From the NCBI RefSeq assembly GCF_018130385.1, contig NZ_JAFCLU010000015.1, positions 1-64,000 on the forward strand: DNA of 64,000 bases, read 5' to 3'. The notes below the pieces were generated by a model that had not been told where the DNA came from, did not search any database, and saw only the letters and a program-made list of their open reading frames with translations. Of this stretch, positions 41,840 through 51,800 are shown one piece after another. Position numbers and translations under genes: made by a program. The number at the start of each line of letters is the position of its first letter. The stretch's first letter is position 1. This DNA is from Bradyrhizobium sp. AUGA SZCCT0283 (lineage in GTDB: Bacteria; Pseudomonadota; Alphaproteobacteria; Rhizobiales; Xanthobacteraceae).

Positions 41840-42796
41840 CTAGCCTGCCGCGCTGGATTGCGGTTGCAGATTGGCGCGGCGGTCGACGCGCGCCACCCGC
41901 GACAGCAAATACTCGACTTCGGCCTTTGCGGTTGCCGTGATCGTCGCGCCGGGCTTGCGCTGCGCGCTGGACGAAATGATGCCGCGCTTCTGCAGCACGT
42001 ATTTGCGCACCGACAGGCCCGCGCCGGGCTGCTGCTCGTAGCGGATCAGCGGCAGATGCGCGTCGAACAGATCGTGCGCAGCGTCGCGCTTGCCGGCCTT
42101 CGACAGTTTGACGACGTCGATCAATAGTTCAGGGAATGCGTAGCCGGTCATGGCACCGTCAGCGCCGCGCTCCATTTCGAAATCGAGGAACAGCCCGCCA
42201 TTGCCCACGAGAATGGACAGCGGCTGCAGCGAGCCGTCCTTCTGGAAGTTGCGCAGCGTGGTGATCTTTTCCAGGCCCGGCCAGTCCTCATGCTTGAGCA
42301 TCACGCAGGACGGCGAGTCCATCACGATCTTGCGGATCACGGCGGGCGTAAAGATCACGTTGAGCGTCAACGGATAATCCTGCAGCACCCAGGGAATCTC
42401 GTCGCCGATCGCTTCCTGCGCCTGCTTGAAATAGCCCGTGATCTGGTCGTCGGTGCGCAGATGCGGCGGCGGCGCGATCATCACGCCGGCGGCGCCTGCA
42501 TCCATCGACGCCTTCGCCAGCGACCGCATCGAGGCAAAACCCGGCGCCGAGACGCCGACAATAATCTGCATGTTCTTGGCGCGCTTGACGAAGCGGATCG
42601 CGACCTGCTCGGCCTCGGCGGCGTCGAGCTTCGGCGCCTCGCCCAAAATGCCGAGCACAGTGACGCCATCACAGCCGACTTCGGCGTAGAAATCGGTCAG
42701 CCGGTCGATTGATTTCTCGTCGATGCGGCCGTCATCGTGAAACGGGGTCGGCGCGATCGCAAAAGTGCCTGCGGCCTGGGCGGTGAGATTTGTCAT
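41840..42796 (-). CDS. Dihydrodipicolinate synthase (DapA) family lyase
   Basis: The 318-residue protein has the DHDPS/NAL TIM-barrel pattern: IAPTPFHDDGRIDEKSIDRL, GVTVLGILGEAPKL (the G-x-x-GE substrate loop), QDYPLTLNV (catalytic Tyr), and CVMLKHEDWPG with the Schiff-base Lys. It is unlikely to be biosynthetic DapA because the substrate loop differs (GILGEA in place of GTTGE) and the gene lies with acyl-CoA genes. It more probably is an aldolase or hydratase acting on a keto acid. Upstream on the same strand are SDR, MaoC, DUF35 and thiolase genes. Confidence 0.87.
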   Translation of the reverse strand: MTNLTAQAAGTFAIAPTPFHDDGRIDEKSIDRLTDFYAEVGCDGVTVLGILGEAPKLDAAEAEQVAIRFVKRAKNMQIIVGVSAPGFASMRSLAKASMDAGAAGVMIAPPPHLRTDDQITGYFKQAQEAIGDEIPWVLQDYPLTLNVIFTPAVIRKIVMDSPSCVMLKHEDWPGLEKITTLRNFQKDGSLQPLSILVGNGGLFLDFEMERGADGAMTGYAFPELLIDVVKLSKAGKRDAAHDLFDAHLPLIRYEQQPGAGLSVRKYVLQKRGIISSSAQRKPGATITATAKAEVEYLLSRVARVDRRANLQPQSSAAG

Positions 42797-42815
42797 CGAG
42801 TGCCTCTATCCCTTT

Positions 42816-42879
42816 CGTCATTCCACAATGCGCAATTGCGCATTGGGGTTCGATGCTACGCATCGCTCCTGCGATGACA
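42816..42879. repeat. Palindromic intergenic repeat (family B, copy 1)
   Basis: CGTCATTCC starts it and ATGACA ends it; inside lies the palindrome ATGCGCAATTGCGCAT and a second, CGATGCTACGCATCG. The related copy is at 43789-43887. Confidence 0.65.
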
Positions 42880-42880
42880 T

Positions 42881-43762
42881 TTACTTGAATCGCCGCGCCG
42901 ACTTCTTGATATCCTCCTCGGAGAAGAAGATTTCCTTGGCGTGGGTAACGATATCCTCAGCCTTCCACCCCGTAAACGGCGGCGTCCAGCCTTCCATTTC
43001 CATCATCCGCATCTCCCGCACGCCGCGCGGGCCAGAGACGCCGAGCACCTTGCCGGTCTGGTCGCCCGACAAGTCGCTCACCATGTATAGCACGGCCGGC
43101 GCGATGCCGTCCGGCCCCAGCGCCGCGCCGGGGTTTTCCTTATAGCGCGGCAGGTCAGCGGTCATGCGGGTCAGCGCGCCCGGCGCCAGCGTCCATATCC
43201 GGATATTGTACTTGCGGCCCTCGATCGCCAGCACGTTCGACAGTCCCCAGATACCACCCTTGGCGGCGCCATAATTGGTCTGGCCGAAATTGCCGATCAG
43301 GCCCGAGGTCGAGGACGTGTTGACGATGACGCCGCCGCCGTTTTCGCGCATCCATTTGAACACCGGCTGGGTGCAGCAGAAGGTGCCTTTGAGATGCACC
43401 CTGATCACCTTGTCCCAGTTGGCTTCCTTGGCCTTGGCAAACGTCTCGTCGAGCAGGATGCCGGCATTGTTGACCAGGATATCGGCGCGGCCGAAATTCC
43501 TGATGGCGTCCTCGAACACCGACTGACCGCCGGCCATGGTCGAGATGTCGGAGCCATTGGCGACCGCGCGGCCGCCCTCTTCCTTGATCGCATTGACCAC
43601 CTTCTGCGCCATCGACACGTCGGCGCCTGAACCGTCGCGCGGCCCGCCGAGGTCGTTGACCACGACCGCCGCGCCCTCGCGCGCGAACAGCTTTGCGTAG
43701 GCCTCACCGAGCCCGCCGCCCGCACCGGTAATGATCGCGACCTTGCCGTCGAGTAATCCCAT
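42881..43762 (-). CDS. SDR family oxidoreductase, 3-hydroxyacyl-CoA dehydrogenase-like
   Basis: The 293-residue enzyme begins MGLLDGKVAIITGAGGGLGE, the NAD(P) loop TGxxxGxG. It has NNAG (LVNNAGIL), catalytic Ser in IVNTSSTSGLIGNFGQ and Tyr-x3-Lys in TNYGAAKGGIW. Its layout resembles the dehydrogenase unit of peroxisomal multifunctional enzyme type 2. The next gene encodes a MaoC-type hydratase, which in MFE-2 is fused to this domain, so the two likely catalyse successive beta-oxidation steps. The ATG at 43762 with GAGGGAG is used; a longer frame starts at 43795. Confidence 0.9.
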   Translation of the reverse strand: MGLLDGKVAIITGAGGGLGEAYAKLFAREGAAVVVNDLGGPRDGSGADVSMAQKVVNAIKEEGGRAVANGSDISTMAGGQSVFEDAIRNFGRADILVNNAGILLDETFAKAKEANWDKVIRVHLKGTFCCTQPVFKWMRENGGGVIVNTSSTSGLIGNFGQTNYGAAKGGIWGLSNVLAIEGRKYNIRIWTLAPGALTRMTADLPRYKENPGAALGPDGIAPAVLYMVSDLSGDQTGKVLGVSGPRGVREMRMMEMEGWTPPFTGWKAEDIVTHAKEIFFSEEDIKKSARRFK

Positions 43763-43788
43763 GGTGTTTTTCTCCCTCTTATTAGTTG

Positions 43789-43887
43789 CCGTCATTCCGG
43801 GACTCGAAGCGAACCCGGAATCTCGAGATTCTCAGGTGCGCAATTGCGCACCATAGTTCGATACTCCGCATCGCCCCGGAATGACGG
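43789..43887. repeat. Palindromic intergenic repeat (family B, copy 2)
   Basis: CCGTCATTCCGG at 43789-43800 is the inverted partner of CCGGAATGACGG at 43876-43887; the centre has GTGCGCAATTGCGCAC. It shares the GCGCAATTGCGC core with the copy at 42816. Confidence 0.75.
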
Positions 43888-43892
43888 TGGTA

Positions 43893-44753
43893 TTAACCCA
43901 GCACCGTCTTGCCGCTCTTGATGACCGTGACGCCCCTCGCCTTCACCTTGGCTTCGAACGAGACGACGTTGCCGTCCTTCCACAATTCCATCGTCACGGT
44001 CTCACCGGGGAAGACCGGCGATGAAAACCGCGCGACGTGCTGTCTGAAGGCGGACGGATCGTAGTCGGCGTAGGTCTGCAGCACGCCGCGGCAGGTGATG
44101 CCGTAGGTGCACATGCCGTGCAGGATCGGCCGCGGAAAGCCGGCCTTCCTGGCGAACTCGGGATCGGAGTGCAGCGGATTGCGATCGCCACAGAGGCGAT
44201 AGACCAGCGCCTGGTCCGGCCGCGTGGTGATGTCGATGATCTTGTCGGGCGTCCGGCTCGGCACCTTGTGCGGCTCGGGCTGGCCTTCGGACGGTCCGCC
44301 AAAGCCGCCATCGCCGCGCGCAAAACGCGAGGCCACCAGCGTGGCGAGCTTCTCGCCGTTCTCGTCCTTCAGCACGGTCTGGTGCCGGATAACCGCGCCC
44401 TTGTCCTTGCCCTTGTCGAAGACGTCGAGCACGGTCGAGTCGGCGGTGATCTTGGCCGCACTCGGCAGCGGCTTGTGGAAGGTGATGTCGCGCTCGCCGT
44501 CGACCACCATCACGCGGTTCAGATTCATCTCGCCGGGGCCTGCACCCCACGCGGCCACCGAGGCGAAGGTCGGTACGACCTTGAGGGGACGCGGGATCAA
44601 GGTGCCCTCGTTGACGTAGGCCAGTTCGTTCTCGTCCATCGGATCGGCGCCCATGCCGATCCCGTAGGCGTAGAGCATCACTTCGCGGTCGGTATAGGCG
44701 TATTTCTGGCCGAGATTTTTCAGGGCCATGAGCTGTTCGTAATTGATCGGCAT
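43893..44753 (-). CDS. MaoC-type enoyl-CoA hydratase 2
   Basis: The 286-residue protein is a double hot-dog hydratase. The C-terminal half has the hydratase-2 motif YRLCGDRNPLHSDPEFARKA then GFPRPILHGMCTYG, including the catalytic Asp and His (D-x4-H). The N-terminal half starts MPINYEQLMALKNLGQKYAYTD and lacks the motif, as in MFE-2. It hydrates trans-2-enoyl-CoA to (R)-3-hydroxyacyl-CoA. It is co-directional with SDR, DUF35 and thiolase genes. Confidence 0.91.
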   Translation of the reverse strand: MPINYEQLMALKNLGQKYAYTDREVMLYAYGIGMGADPMDENELAYVNEGTLIPRPLKVVPTFASVAAWGAGPGEMNLNRVMVVDGERDITFHKPLPSAAKITADSTVLDVFDKGKDKGAVIRHQTVLKDENGEKLATLVASRFARGDGGFGGPSEGQPEPHKVPSRTPDKIIDITTRPDQALVYRLCGDRNPLHSDPEFARKAGFPRPILHGMCTYGITCRGVLQTYADYDPSAFRQHVARFSSPVFPGETVTMELWKDGNVVSFEAKVKARGVTVIKSGKTVLG

Positions 44754-44803
44754 GTACTAGTTCCTCTCCCGAACTTTCTTCTTCAGCGGCGCCAATTGCA
44801 GCG

Positions 44804-44946
44804 CCCTCTCCACTTGTGGGAGAGGGCTACGCTGGCAGCGCCTCAAACTCGTTTGGGTGAGGGGTTGGCCCTCCAGACACATCTCTCTCGTGGAGAGAAC
44901 CCCTCATCCGGCGCTTCGCGCCACCTTCTCCCAGACGGGGAGAAGG
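44804..44946. repeat. Composite palindromic intergenic repeat (family C)
   Basis: Three hairpins are visible: CCCTCTCC (44804-44811) with GGGAGAGGG (44818-44826); GGCGCTTCGCGCC in the middle; and CCTTCTCCC (44924-44932) with GGGGAGAAGG (44937-44946). This is the layout of a multi-copy element typical of these genomes. Confidence 0.7.
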
Positions 44947-44954
44947 GAAAGACT

Positions 44955-45344
44955 CTAGGCCGCCGTGAAAAACGGCAATGGTGCGCCGTCGGTCGGCTTG
45001 AACACCACCTTCACCTTCTGGCCGATCTTCAGGCTCGTTAGATCGCAATCGACGATGTTGGTCTGCAGCGACGGGCCTTCCTTCAGCGTGACATAGGCGA
45101 TCGCGTATGGCCCGGTCGGCGATTTGCGCATCAGGCTGTAGGTGTAGATCGTGGCCTCGCCGGAAGCCTCCTCCCACTCCGTCTTGTCGGAGAAGCAGAA
45201 CGGGCAGATCGAGCGCGGGAAGTAGTGCGGCTCGCCGCAGGCGGTGCAGCGCTTGATCATGAACTTGCCGGCCTTGGCCGCTTCCCAGAACTGCGCGGTC
45301 TCGGGATTGGTCACCGGCGCCGGATATTTTTTCGATTCAGCCAT
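44955..45344 (-). CDS. Zn-ribbon/OB-fold protein (DUF35), acyl-CoA binding type
   Basis: The 129-residue protein has a rubredoxin-like zinc ribbon, CTACGEPHYFPRSICPFC (four Cys), followed by an OB fold with IYTYSLMRKSPTGPYAIAYV and CDLTSLKIGQKVKVVFKP. Such proteins pair with SCP-x/lipid-transfer thiolase-like proteins to form two-component thiolases or retro-aldolases that act on steroid and other side chains. Its ATG overlaps the thiolase stop (TGATG), supporting a complex made in equal amounts. Confidence 0.9.
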   Translation of the reverse strand: MAESKKYPAPVTNPETAQFWEAAKAGKFMIKRCTACGEPHYFPRSICPFCFSDKTEWEEASGEATIYTYSLMRKSPTGPYAIAYVTLKEGPSLQTNIVDCDLTSLKIGQKVKVVFKPTDGAPLPFFTAA

Positions 45345-46492
45345 CACACGCGCTCCAGAATGCAGGTTGAGGCGGCGTGACGCACGCCGAGAAGTCCGCC
45401 GGTGCCGTGGGCGATCGCGAGATCGCAGTTCGGCACCTGCACCTTCGGATGGGCTTCGCCGCGCAATTGGCGGACCGCCTCGAGGATTTTGGTCATGCCG
45501 CCGCGATTGACGGGGTGGTTGCTGCAAAGACCGCCGCCATCGGTGTTGAACGGCAGCTTGCCGACGCCCGAGATGAGATTGCCGTCGGAGACGAACTTGC
45601 CGCCCTCGCCCTTCTTGCAGAAGCCGAGGTCTTCGAGCTGCATCAGCACGGTGATGGTGAAGCTGTCATAGATCGAGGCGTACTTGATATCTTTCGGGGT
45701 AATACCCGCCTCCTCGAAGGCGCGCGGGCCGGACCAGACGCCGGCGGAATAAGTGAGGTCGATATCCTTGCCGCCGCGCGGGCCCTTCATCGCCTCGCCA
45801 TGGCCGATCAGCCGCACCAGCGGCTTCTTCAGGCTTTTGGCGATTTCCGCCGTGGTCACGATCATCGCGCCGCCGCCGTCGGTGACGACGCAGCAATCCA
45901 TCCGGTGCAGCGGGTCCGAGATCATCGGCGAGTTGATGACATCCTCGACGGTAACGACATCCTTCAGCATCGCGTGCGGGTTGTACTGGGCGTGATGGGA
46001 GGCCGCGACCTTGATCCAGGCGAGTTGTTCGCTGGTGGTGCCATAGTCGTGCATATGGCGCATGGCACACATGCCGTAGGCATTGTGGGTGGTCGCCCCA
46101 TAGGCCGCCTCGAAATCGGCTTCCGCACCGGCGGCGCGCGCTGGCATCGGCCCGGTGCGCGGCTTGCCGGCCAGCGTGACCAGCGCGATCGAGCATTTGC
46201 CCGCCGCGATCGCCTCCGCCGCGTGGCCGAGATGGATCAAATAGGAACAGCCGCCGGTCTCGGTGGAATCCATATGGCGAACCTTCAACCCGAGGTAATC
46301 GACCATCGGCCAGAGGCCGCCGGGGGCGTCACCGGCGCAGAAATAGCCGTCGATGTCGGCTTTGGTGAGCCCGGCATCTTCGATCGCGCCCTTGGCGACC
46401 TCGGCGTGCAACTGCGCGGTTGATTTGTCGGGTGCGTGCCGGGTGGGATGCTCGTAGATCCCGGCAATGTAGGCTTTGCCCTTGATGGTCAA
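45344..46492 (-). CDS. SCP-x / lipid-transfer type thiolase family protein
   Basis: The 382-residue protein has a thiolase fold. Seen: KGKAYIAGIYEHPTRHAPDK at the start, HMDSTETGGCSYLIHLGHAA near the expected nucleophile region, CSNHPVNRGGMTK and DLAIAHGTGGLLG near the C-terminus with catalytic His residues. The nucleophile Cys position (GGCS) is kept, so a thiolase rather than aldolase role is plausible. It works with the DUF35 protein encoded immediately after. It is the first gene of the cluster thiolase-DUF35-MaoC-SDR-lyase; the cluster likely degrades an unusual acyl-CoA. Confidence 0.9.
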   Translation of the reverse strand: MTIKGKAYIAGIYEHPTRHAPDKSTAQLHAEVAKGAIEDAGLTKADIDGYFCAGDAPGGLWPMVDYLGLKVRHMDSTETGGCSYLIHLGHAAEAIAAGKCSIALVTLAGKPRTGPMPARAAGAEADFEAAYGATTHNAYGMCAMRHMHDYGTTSEQLAWIKVAASHHAQYNPHAMLKDVVTVEDVINSPMISDPLHRMDCCVVTDGGGAMIVTTAEIAKSLKKPLVRLIGHGEAMKGPRGGKDIDLTYSAGVWSGPRAFEEAGITPKDIKYASIYDSFTITVLMQLEDLGFCKKGEGGKFVSDGNLISGVGKLPFNTDGGGLCSNHPVNRGGMTKILEAVRQLRGEAHPKVQVPNCDLAIAHGTGGLLGVRHAASTCILERV

Positions 46493-47419
46493 ATGGTTCT
46501 CCGTTGGCGTTTCTTCTTCCAGGTTTTTTTCTGGCCTGTCGCCGCCCCCTTGGCAAGCGCCGAAATATTCCGCAGGGCGAGACGGTAGCGACTGGACTCA
46601 ACTCGGGATGATTATCGGCGGAAATCGTATCAGGCCGGGGATGCGGATATGCCAGCGCGTTCTCGCGGCGCGGCGCGCCCGAGTTGTACTGACCGCTTGC
46701 CCCCTCCAGAATGAGAGGGCGCAGGGAAGACCGGGTGCGCGCTGCACCCGCGGTCTCGTGTGCAATGTGCACAAAGAAGTGCGCACACGAGCATACAGGT
46801 CCAGCGGAGAGCATCCGGCCTTCCCTGCGCAATGGTTTGACGGCTTATGGCGCGCTCTCCCCGGAGACGAATTCCTCTTGCCTCCGTCGCTGCCGGATTG
46901 ACGGCTCAACGAACCCGGTTGGATTCGAACAGCCTCCGCCAGCTTGACACCAGCCACGGGTGCCAGAACCACACGCTTTTGCCGTACGCAATAACGCCGC
47001 TCGTCCTGCGCGGATCAATCGCTCACAGCCCCAAGACAAAGCTTAAGGCCGCCCTGCAATGCCTCGCGCGCGCGGGCGCCTCGCGTCCACCGCTCCCCGC
47101 ACTCCACGTATCGTGACGACGCGTACGCCCCTCTTCGATGAGGCGGGATGGCGCGAAGATGGAGCTGATTTGGGGGAAATGAGAAGCGATATATTTTTAC
47201 CGCGCAATCTGGACGACCCAAATCACGTTGAAATGTCTGGCGAAATTCGTTTCTGGACGCAAAGTATTTTCACCGCTTCTTGGTCTGCTGTCAGCGCAGT
47301 CACGCACCCAAACGCTCGTTGATTTGCCCGATGGGCGACAGGCGAGAGCAAGGCAGATACCTTTTCATGGCAAACCCGAACAAAAGCATTTCCCGAAAAG
47401 GGAGATGAAGAGCAGAAAG
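46493..47419. other. Long intergenic region of repeats, no called gene
   Basis: Frames here are short or read through repeat units. Apart from the structured element at 46719-46990, the part 47110-47420 is less GC-rich than the rest (for example GCGATATATTTTTACCG near 47187) and ends in a GATTTGCCCGATGGGCGAC repeat-like stretch near 47320. Nothing with a domain was found. The insertion sequence follows. Confidence 0.5.
46719..46990. repeat. Large nested-palindrome intergenic element (family D)
   Basis: An outer inverted repeat, GCGCAGGGAAG (46719-46729) and CTTCCCTGCGC (46820-46830), encloses CGGGTGC...GCACCCG and then TCGTGTGC (46756-46763) with GCACACGA (46783-46790). The tail to about 46990 continues a non-coding stretch. 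I believe this element is highly repeated in Bradyrhizobium genomes; the copy number is not checkable here. Confidence 0.65.
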
Positions 47420-48700
47420 TCAGCGAGTGAGACGCGGGGCGAGCGTATAATTCCAGCGTGGACAGATGTCATCCTCGGACAGTGCGAGTCCCCTCAATTG
47501 TGCTTCCGTTACCTTGCGACCATTTCGGTAAATTTGCTCGTCGCGATAGGCTTCAACCTTTAGACCGGCGGTTGTTGTCGTCCCCCTGATGAAAGCGAGC
47601 ATCACATCGAGATTGCGAAGAGGCTGGCCTGCCCAGTTCAGGCTGATATGGCTGAACAGCCGGTATTCGATGGGGTTCCATTTGGAACAAGCTGGCGGGT
47701 AATGACACAGGGTTACACTCAACCCGAATGCGTCACATATCTTCTCTTGTAGATCCATTTTCCAGGTTCGAAGGTTGTATCCGTTGCCTCCGCCTCCGTC
47801 GGCAAGAATTAGCAACCGGTCGGCAGGTGTATAGGCAGACCGGCCATGATGCTTCCACCAGTTCACTAAACAGTTCACGGCGAACTCGGCTGTGTTTCCA
47901 GACGTTCCAACAGTTACGTACCCAACATTCTTAGCGACATCGTAAATCCCAAACGGTACCGCTATGCATTTCGCATAACTGGCGAAGAAAGAGTCTTCGA
48001 CCTCAATAGGCTGCCTGCGCCAGCTTTTCCCCTCTGGCCGGTAGTTTCCGATTAGCTCTTTCTTTTTTGTGTCGATGCTTATGACGGGAAGCCCTTCGCC
48101 AAGGAACTTGGCTTTAAGCAAAGCGATGTGTTTGAACTGCCTATCGCGGTCGGGGTGCTCTGCTCCTGCTTGCCTTCTCTTGGCAGCTTGCAAAGAATAT
48201 CCCATTTTGTGAAGCAACCGCGCGACGGTACGATAGCAAACTGGATGGCCTTGCTCTGCGAGACGCTTACTGAGATTTCGGGTGCTGCTACGCACCCATC
48301 TTTGAAGGTTCATTGGATCACCGGCGGTTTCCTCTGAAAGCATTTGCTGAAGAACGCGCTCTATGTCAGGATCGCTTACTTCAGTCAGTTTTCTGCCGGA
48401 GCCAAGGGCTCTGCTCCGTATCAGACTTCCAGCCTGCGCAGCTTCGGTGAGTCTCATTTGGCATCTCTGCGCCGATATCGTCGAGGCCGCGATACCGGTT
48501 ACACTGGCCAGCAGGAGACAGCCGCCAGGACCGATCACCAAGGTCTCTGCCGCGGCCCAACAAGCCTGCTGCCGTCGGTCTAAGTAGGGACTGAGTACTC
48601 GCCATCTTTTGAGAATGTCGGAGTGATTTGTCACGATCGCTCCTCCCCTTTCCAGTTGGCGGATTGCTGCTGTCTGGCTGGCGGGAAATTCCACGTGCAT
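47420..48700 (-). CDS. ISAzo13-family transposase
   Basis: The 426-residue protein shows the DDE catalytic set of the ISAzo13 family: Asp in LPVISIDTKKKELIGNY, Asp in LLILADGGGGNGYN, and Glu in CSKWNPIEYRLFSHI. The N-terminal part has a helix-turn-helix (LASVTGIAASTISAQR) and the GSGRKLTEVSDPDIERVL segment usual in this family. The frame is uninterrupted, so the element may still be active. It is inserted among repeats between the thiolase cluster and the ferredoxin oxidoreductase. Confidence 0.92.
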   Translation of the reverse strand: MHVEFPASQTAAIRQLERGGAIVTNHSDILKRWRVLSPYLDRRQQACWAAAETLVIGPGGCLLLASVTGIAASTISAQRCQMRLTEAAQAGSLIRSRALGSGRKLTEVSDPDIERVLQQMLSEETAGDPMNLQRWVRSSTRNLSKRLAEQGHPVCYRTVARLLHKMGYSLQAAKRRQAGAEHPDRDRQFKHIALLKAKFLGEGLPVISIDTKKKELIGNYRPEGKSWRRQPIEVEDSFFASYAKCIAVPFGIYDVAKNVGYVTVGTSGNTAEFAVNCLVNWWKHHGRSAYTPADRLLILADGGGGNGYNLRTWKMDLQEKICDAFGLSVTLCHYPPACSKWNPIEYRLFSHISLNWAGQPLRNLDVMLAFIRGTTTTAGLKVEAYRDEQIYRNGRKVTEAQLRGLALSEDDICPRWNYTLAPRLTR

Positions 48701-48710
48701 TGTTCACCGC
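47420..48710. mobile_element. ISAzo13-type insertion sequence, ends not defined
   Basis: The element comprises the single transposase gene. I looked for matching inverted ends around 47300-47420 and 48700-48760 and found none convincing, so the limits given are only those of the gene plus a few bases. Flanking sequences belong to different repeat families. Confidence 0.6.
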
Positions 48711-48718
48711 CTGAGCGT

Positions 48719-48846
48719 CGTAGAGCGGGCAAAGCGACTTGTCCGCCGTAACTCAACGAGCGAAGGCAGAAGCGCGCCCAACATTCCGGACAGCGACCGT
48801 CGAGAGATGGTGCGCACGGCGCTTTGCGCCTTTGCCCACCCTACGG
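48719..48846. repeat. Intergenic repeat with inverted GGGCAAAG ends (family E)
   Basis: The left side contains CGTAGAGCGGGCAAAGCG and the right side CGCTTTGCGCCTTTGCCCACCCTACG, imperfect inverted copies, about 128 bases apart. It lies directly beside the insertion sequence. Confidence 0.65.
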
Positions 48847-48850
48847 TGCC

Positions 48851-51800
48851 CTACTCCGCCGCGATCTGCCGCGGCGCGGGTGGCGGGTTGGCTAGATCGG
48901 CGGTGAGTTGGGCGTGGCGGGCCTTGGCGTCCTGCACCGCCTTTTCCTTCACCGGGCCGTAGCCGCGGATGCGGTCGGGCAGTGACAGGATTTCGACGGC
49001 GATGTCGTGCGTGACCGGCGACAGCAGGCCGAGCACGGTGGCGACGTCCTTTTCGTAAGCCACGATCAGATCGCGTTCGAGCTTGCGGTCGGCGCTGCGG
49101 CCGAAGATGTCGAACGGCGTGCCGCGCAGGAAGCGCAGTTTCGCCAAGGTCCGGAACACCGGCATCATCCAGGCGCCGAACGCGCGCTTCTTCGGCCGTC
49201 CGAGTGCATCCTTGCCGCCGCCGAGGATCGGAGGTGCCAGGTTGAAGTTGAACTTGAAGTCGCCTTCGAACTGATCGCGGAGCTGCTTTTCGAAACGGCC
49301 GTCGGTGAACAGCCGCGCGACTTCGTATTCGTCCTTATACGCAAGCAGCTTTGCGTAGTTGATCGCAACCGCCCGCGGCAACGCGTCGCCATAGCCGCCA
49401 TCGGTAGCCGCATCGCGCACGCGCTTCACGAGGCCCCGATAGCGCTCGGCGAGCGCGGCATTTTGGTAGTCGGTGAGGTGCGCGCTGCGATGGGCGATGA
49501 TCTCGTCCAGCGACATCGCATCCAAGGTCTTCGGCGCAACAACCTCGTCCTGGCCCTTCATCATCGCCTCGAGCCGCGCCGGATCGGCGGCGGCGAGACG
49601 GCCGAGCTGGAAGGCCTGCGTGTTCATCTTGATCGAAACGCCGTTGACCTCGATCGCCTGCAGTATGGCCTTCGCCGACAGCGGCAGCAGGCCCTTCTGA
49701 TAGGCGTAGCCCAGCATCATGATGTTGGTGGCAATGGAATCGCCGAGCAACGCTTCGGCCGGCTTGGTGAAATCGAAGAAGGAAGAATCCTTGCGCAGCT
49801 CGGTCTCCAGCACCGAGTTAAGCTTTCGGCTCTGGAAATTGAAGTCGCGGTTGAGGATGAAATCCGCGGTCGGGATGACGTGGCTGTTGATGATGCCCAC
49901 CGTGCGGGTGGACTCGCACAGCGTCACCATATCCTTCGATACCGCCACGACTTCATCGGCTGCGAGCACAAGGTCCGCCGTGCCGGTGACGATGCGCGAA
50001 CAGGTGACGTCGGCGGTGTGCTCGGAGAGCCGGACATGGCTGAGCACCGCACCACCTTTTTGCGCGAGGCCGGACATGTCGAGGATCATGCTGGCCTTGC
50101 CTTCGATGTGCGCGGCCATGCCGAGCAGCGCACCGATCGTGAGCACGCCGGTGCCGCCGACGCCGCCGACCGCGATGTTGTAGGGCCGCGCCAGCGAGGG
50201 GAATGAGGCCGGCTCCGGCAGATCGCCGATATCGCCGAGGCTTGTGTCACCAAGGCTGGCCGGCGCGCGGCGGCGCGGCTTGCCGCCATCGATGGTGACG
50301 AAGGACGGGCAAAAACCCTTGATGCAGGAATAGTCCTTGTTGCAGGTCGACTGGTTGATGGTGCGCTTGCGGCCCATCTCGGTTTCCAAGGGCTCGACCG
50401 AAATGCAGTTCGACTGCACCGAGCAATCGCCGCAGCCTTCGCACACCGCCGGATTGATCATGACGCGGCGCGCCGGGTCTTCCATCAGGCCACGCTTGCG
50501 GCGGCGGCGCTTTTCGGCGGCGCAGGTCTGCACGAACACGATCGCCGAGGTGCCCTTCAGCGTGCGGCAGGTCCTCTGGACCGCGTCGAGGTCGTCGCGA
50601 TGCGCGGTCTTGACACCGGGCGCAATCTCGGACGCCGGATAGGCGCCGGGATTTTCAGAGACGAGATAGATATTGCGGATGCCTTCGGCGTGAAGCTGGA
50701 AGGTGATCTGTTGCGGCGACAATTCGCCGTCGACATGCTGGCCGCCGGTCATCGCGGTCGCGTCGTTGTAGAGGATCTTGTAGGTGATGTTGGCGCCGGA
50801 GGCGATCGCCTGGCGGATCGCGAGGCTGCCGGAGTGGAAGTAGGTGCCGTCGCCGAGATTGGCGAATACGTGCTCTTCCTTGGTGAAGGGGGCGACGCCG
50901 ACCCACGGCACACCCTCGCCTCCCATGTGGGTGTAGGTCTCGGTCGAGCGGTCCATCCACAGCGCCATGAAGTGACAGCCGATGCCGGCAAAGGCGCGGC
51001 TGCCCTCGGGCACCTTGGTCGAGGTGTTGTGCGGACAGCCGGAGCAGAAATACGGGGTGCGGGTGACGGGTGCGACCGCCTGCATCTGGGTCGCCTGCCG
51101 GCCATTGAACCAGTCGGCCTTGGCGCGCAGCATCGCGGCGATTTCGGGATTGAGATTAAGTCGAAGCAGCCGCTCGGTCAGCGAGCTTGCCAGCGAGGCG
51201 ACGGAAAGCTCGGCGGCAAAGGTCAGGAAGCGCTTGTCGTGATCGTCCATCTTGCCGACGATGCGCGGGCGGACGTCGTCGCGCCAGTTGAACAACTCCT
51301 GCTTGACTTGATTTTCGACGATCTCGCGGCGCTCCTCGACGATGAAGATCTCTTCGAGGCCGACGGCGAAGTTGCGCACGCCTTCCGGCTCCAGCGGCCA
51401 GGGCATGCCGATCTTGTAAAGCCGCAAGCCGATCTTGGCGGCGACCTCCTCGGTAATCCCGAGCTCGCGCAGCGCCTGGCGGATGTCCTCATAGCTCTTG
51501 CCTGACGCCATGATGCCATAGCGGGCGTTCGGCGAATCCATGGTGACGCGGTTGATCTTGTTGGCGCGGGCAAAGGCGATCGCCGCATAGCCCTTGTAGT
51601 CCTGCAGGCGCAAATCCTGCGCATAGCGATCGTCGGGCCAGCGCAGGTTGAGGCCGCCCGGAGGCATCTCGAAATCGGTCGGGATCGCGAACGGCGTCAT
51701 CTCGTCGGTGAGATCGATCTCGGCGGTTGTCTCCACCGTCTCGGTGATCACCTTCATGCCGACCCAGCAGCCGGAATAGCGCGACATCGCGATACCCAGC

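Noticed and set aside
46921..46930. GGATTCGAAC on the plus strand, reading GTTCGAATCC on the minus strand like a tRNA T-loop
   Set aside because: The other tRNA arms (acceptor, D and anticodon stems) could not be built around it; it is part of the repeat element.
46598..46972. A 124-codon minus-strand frame
   Set aside because: It reads through the nested-palindrome repeat; its sequence follows the repeat, not a protein family.
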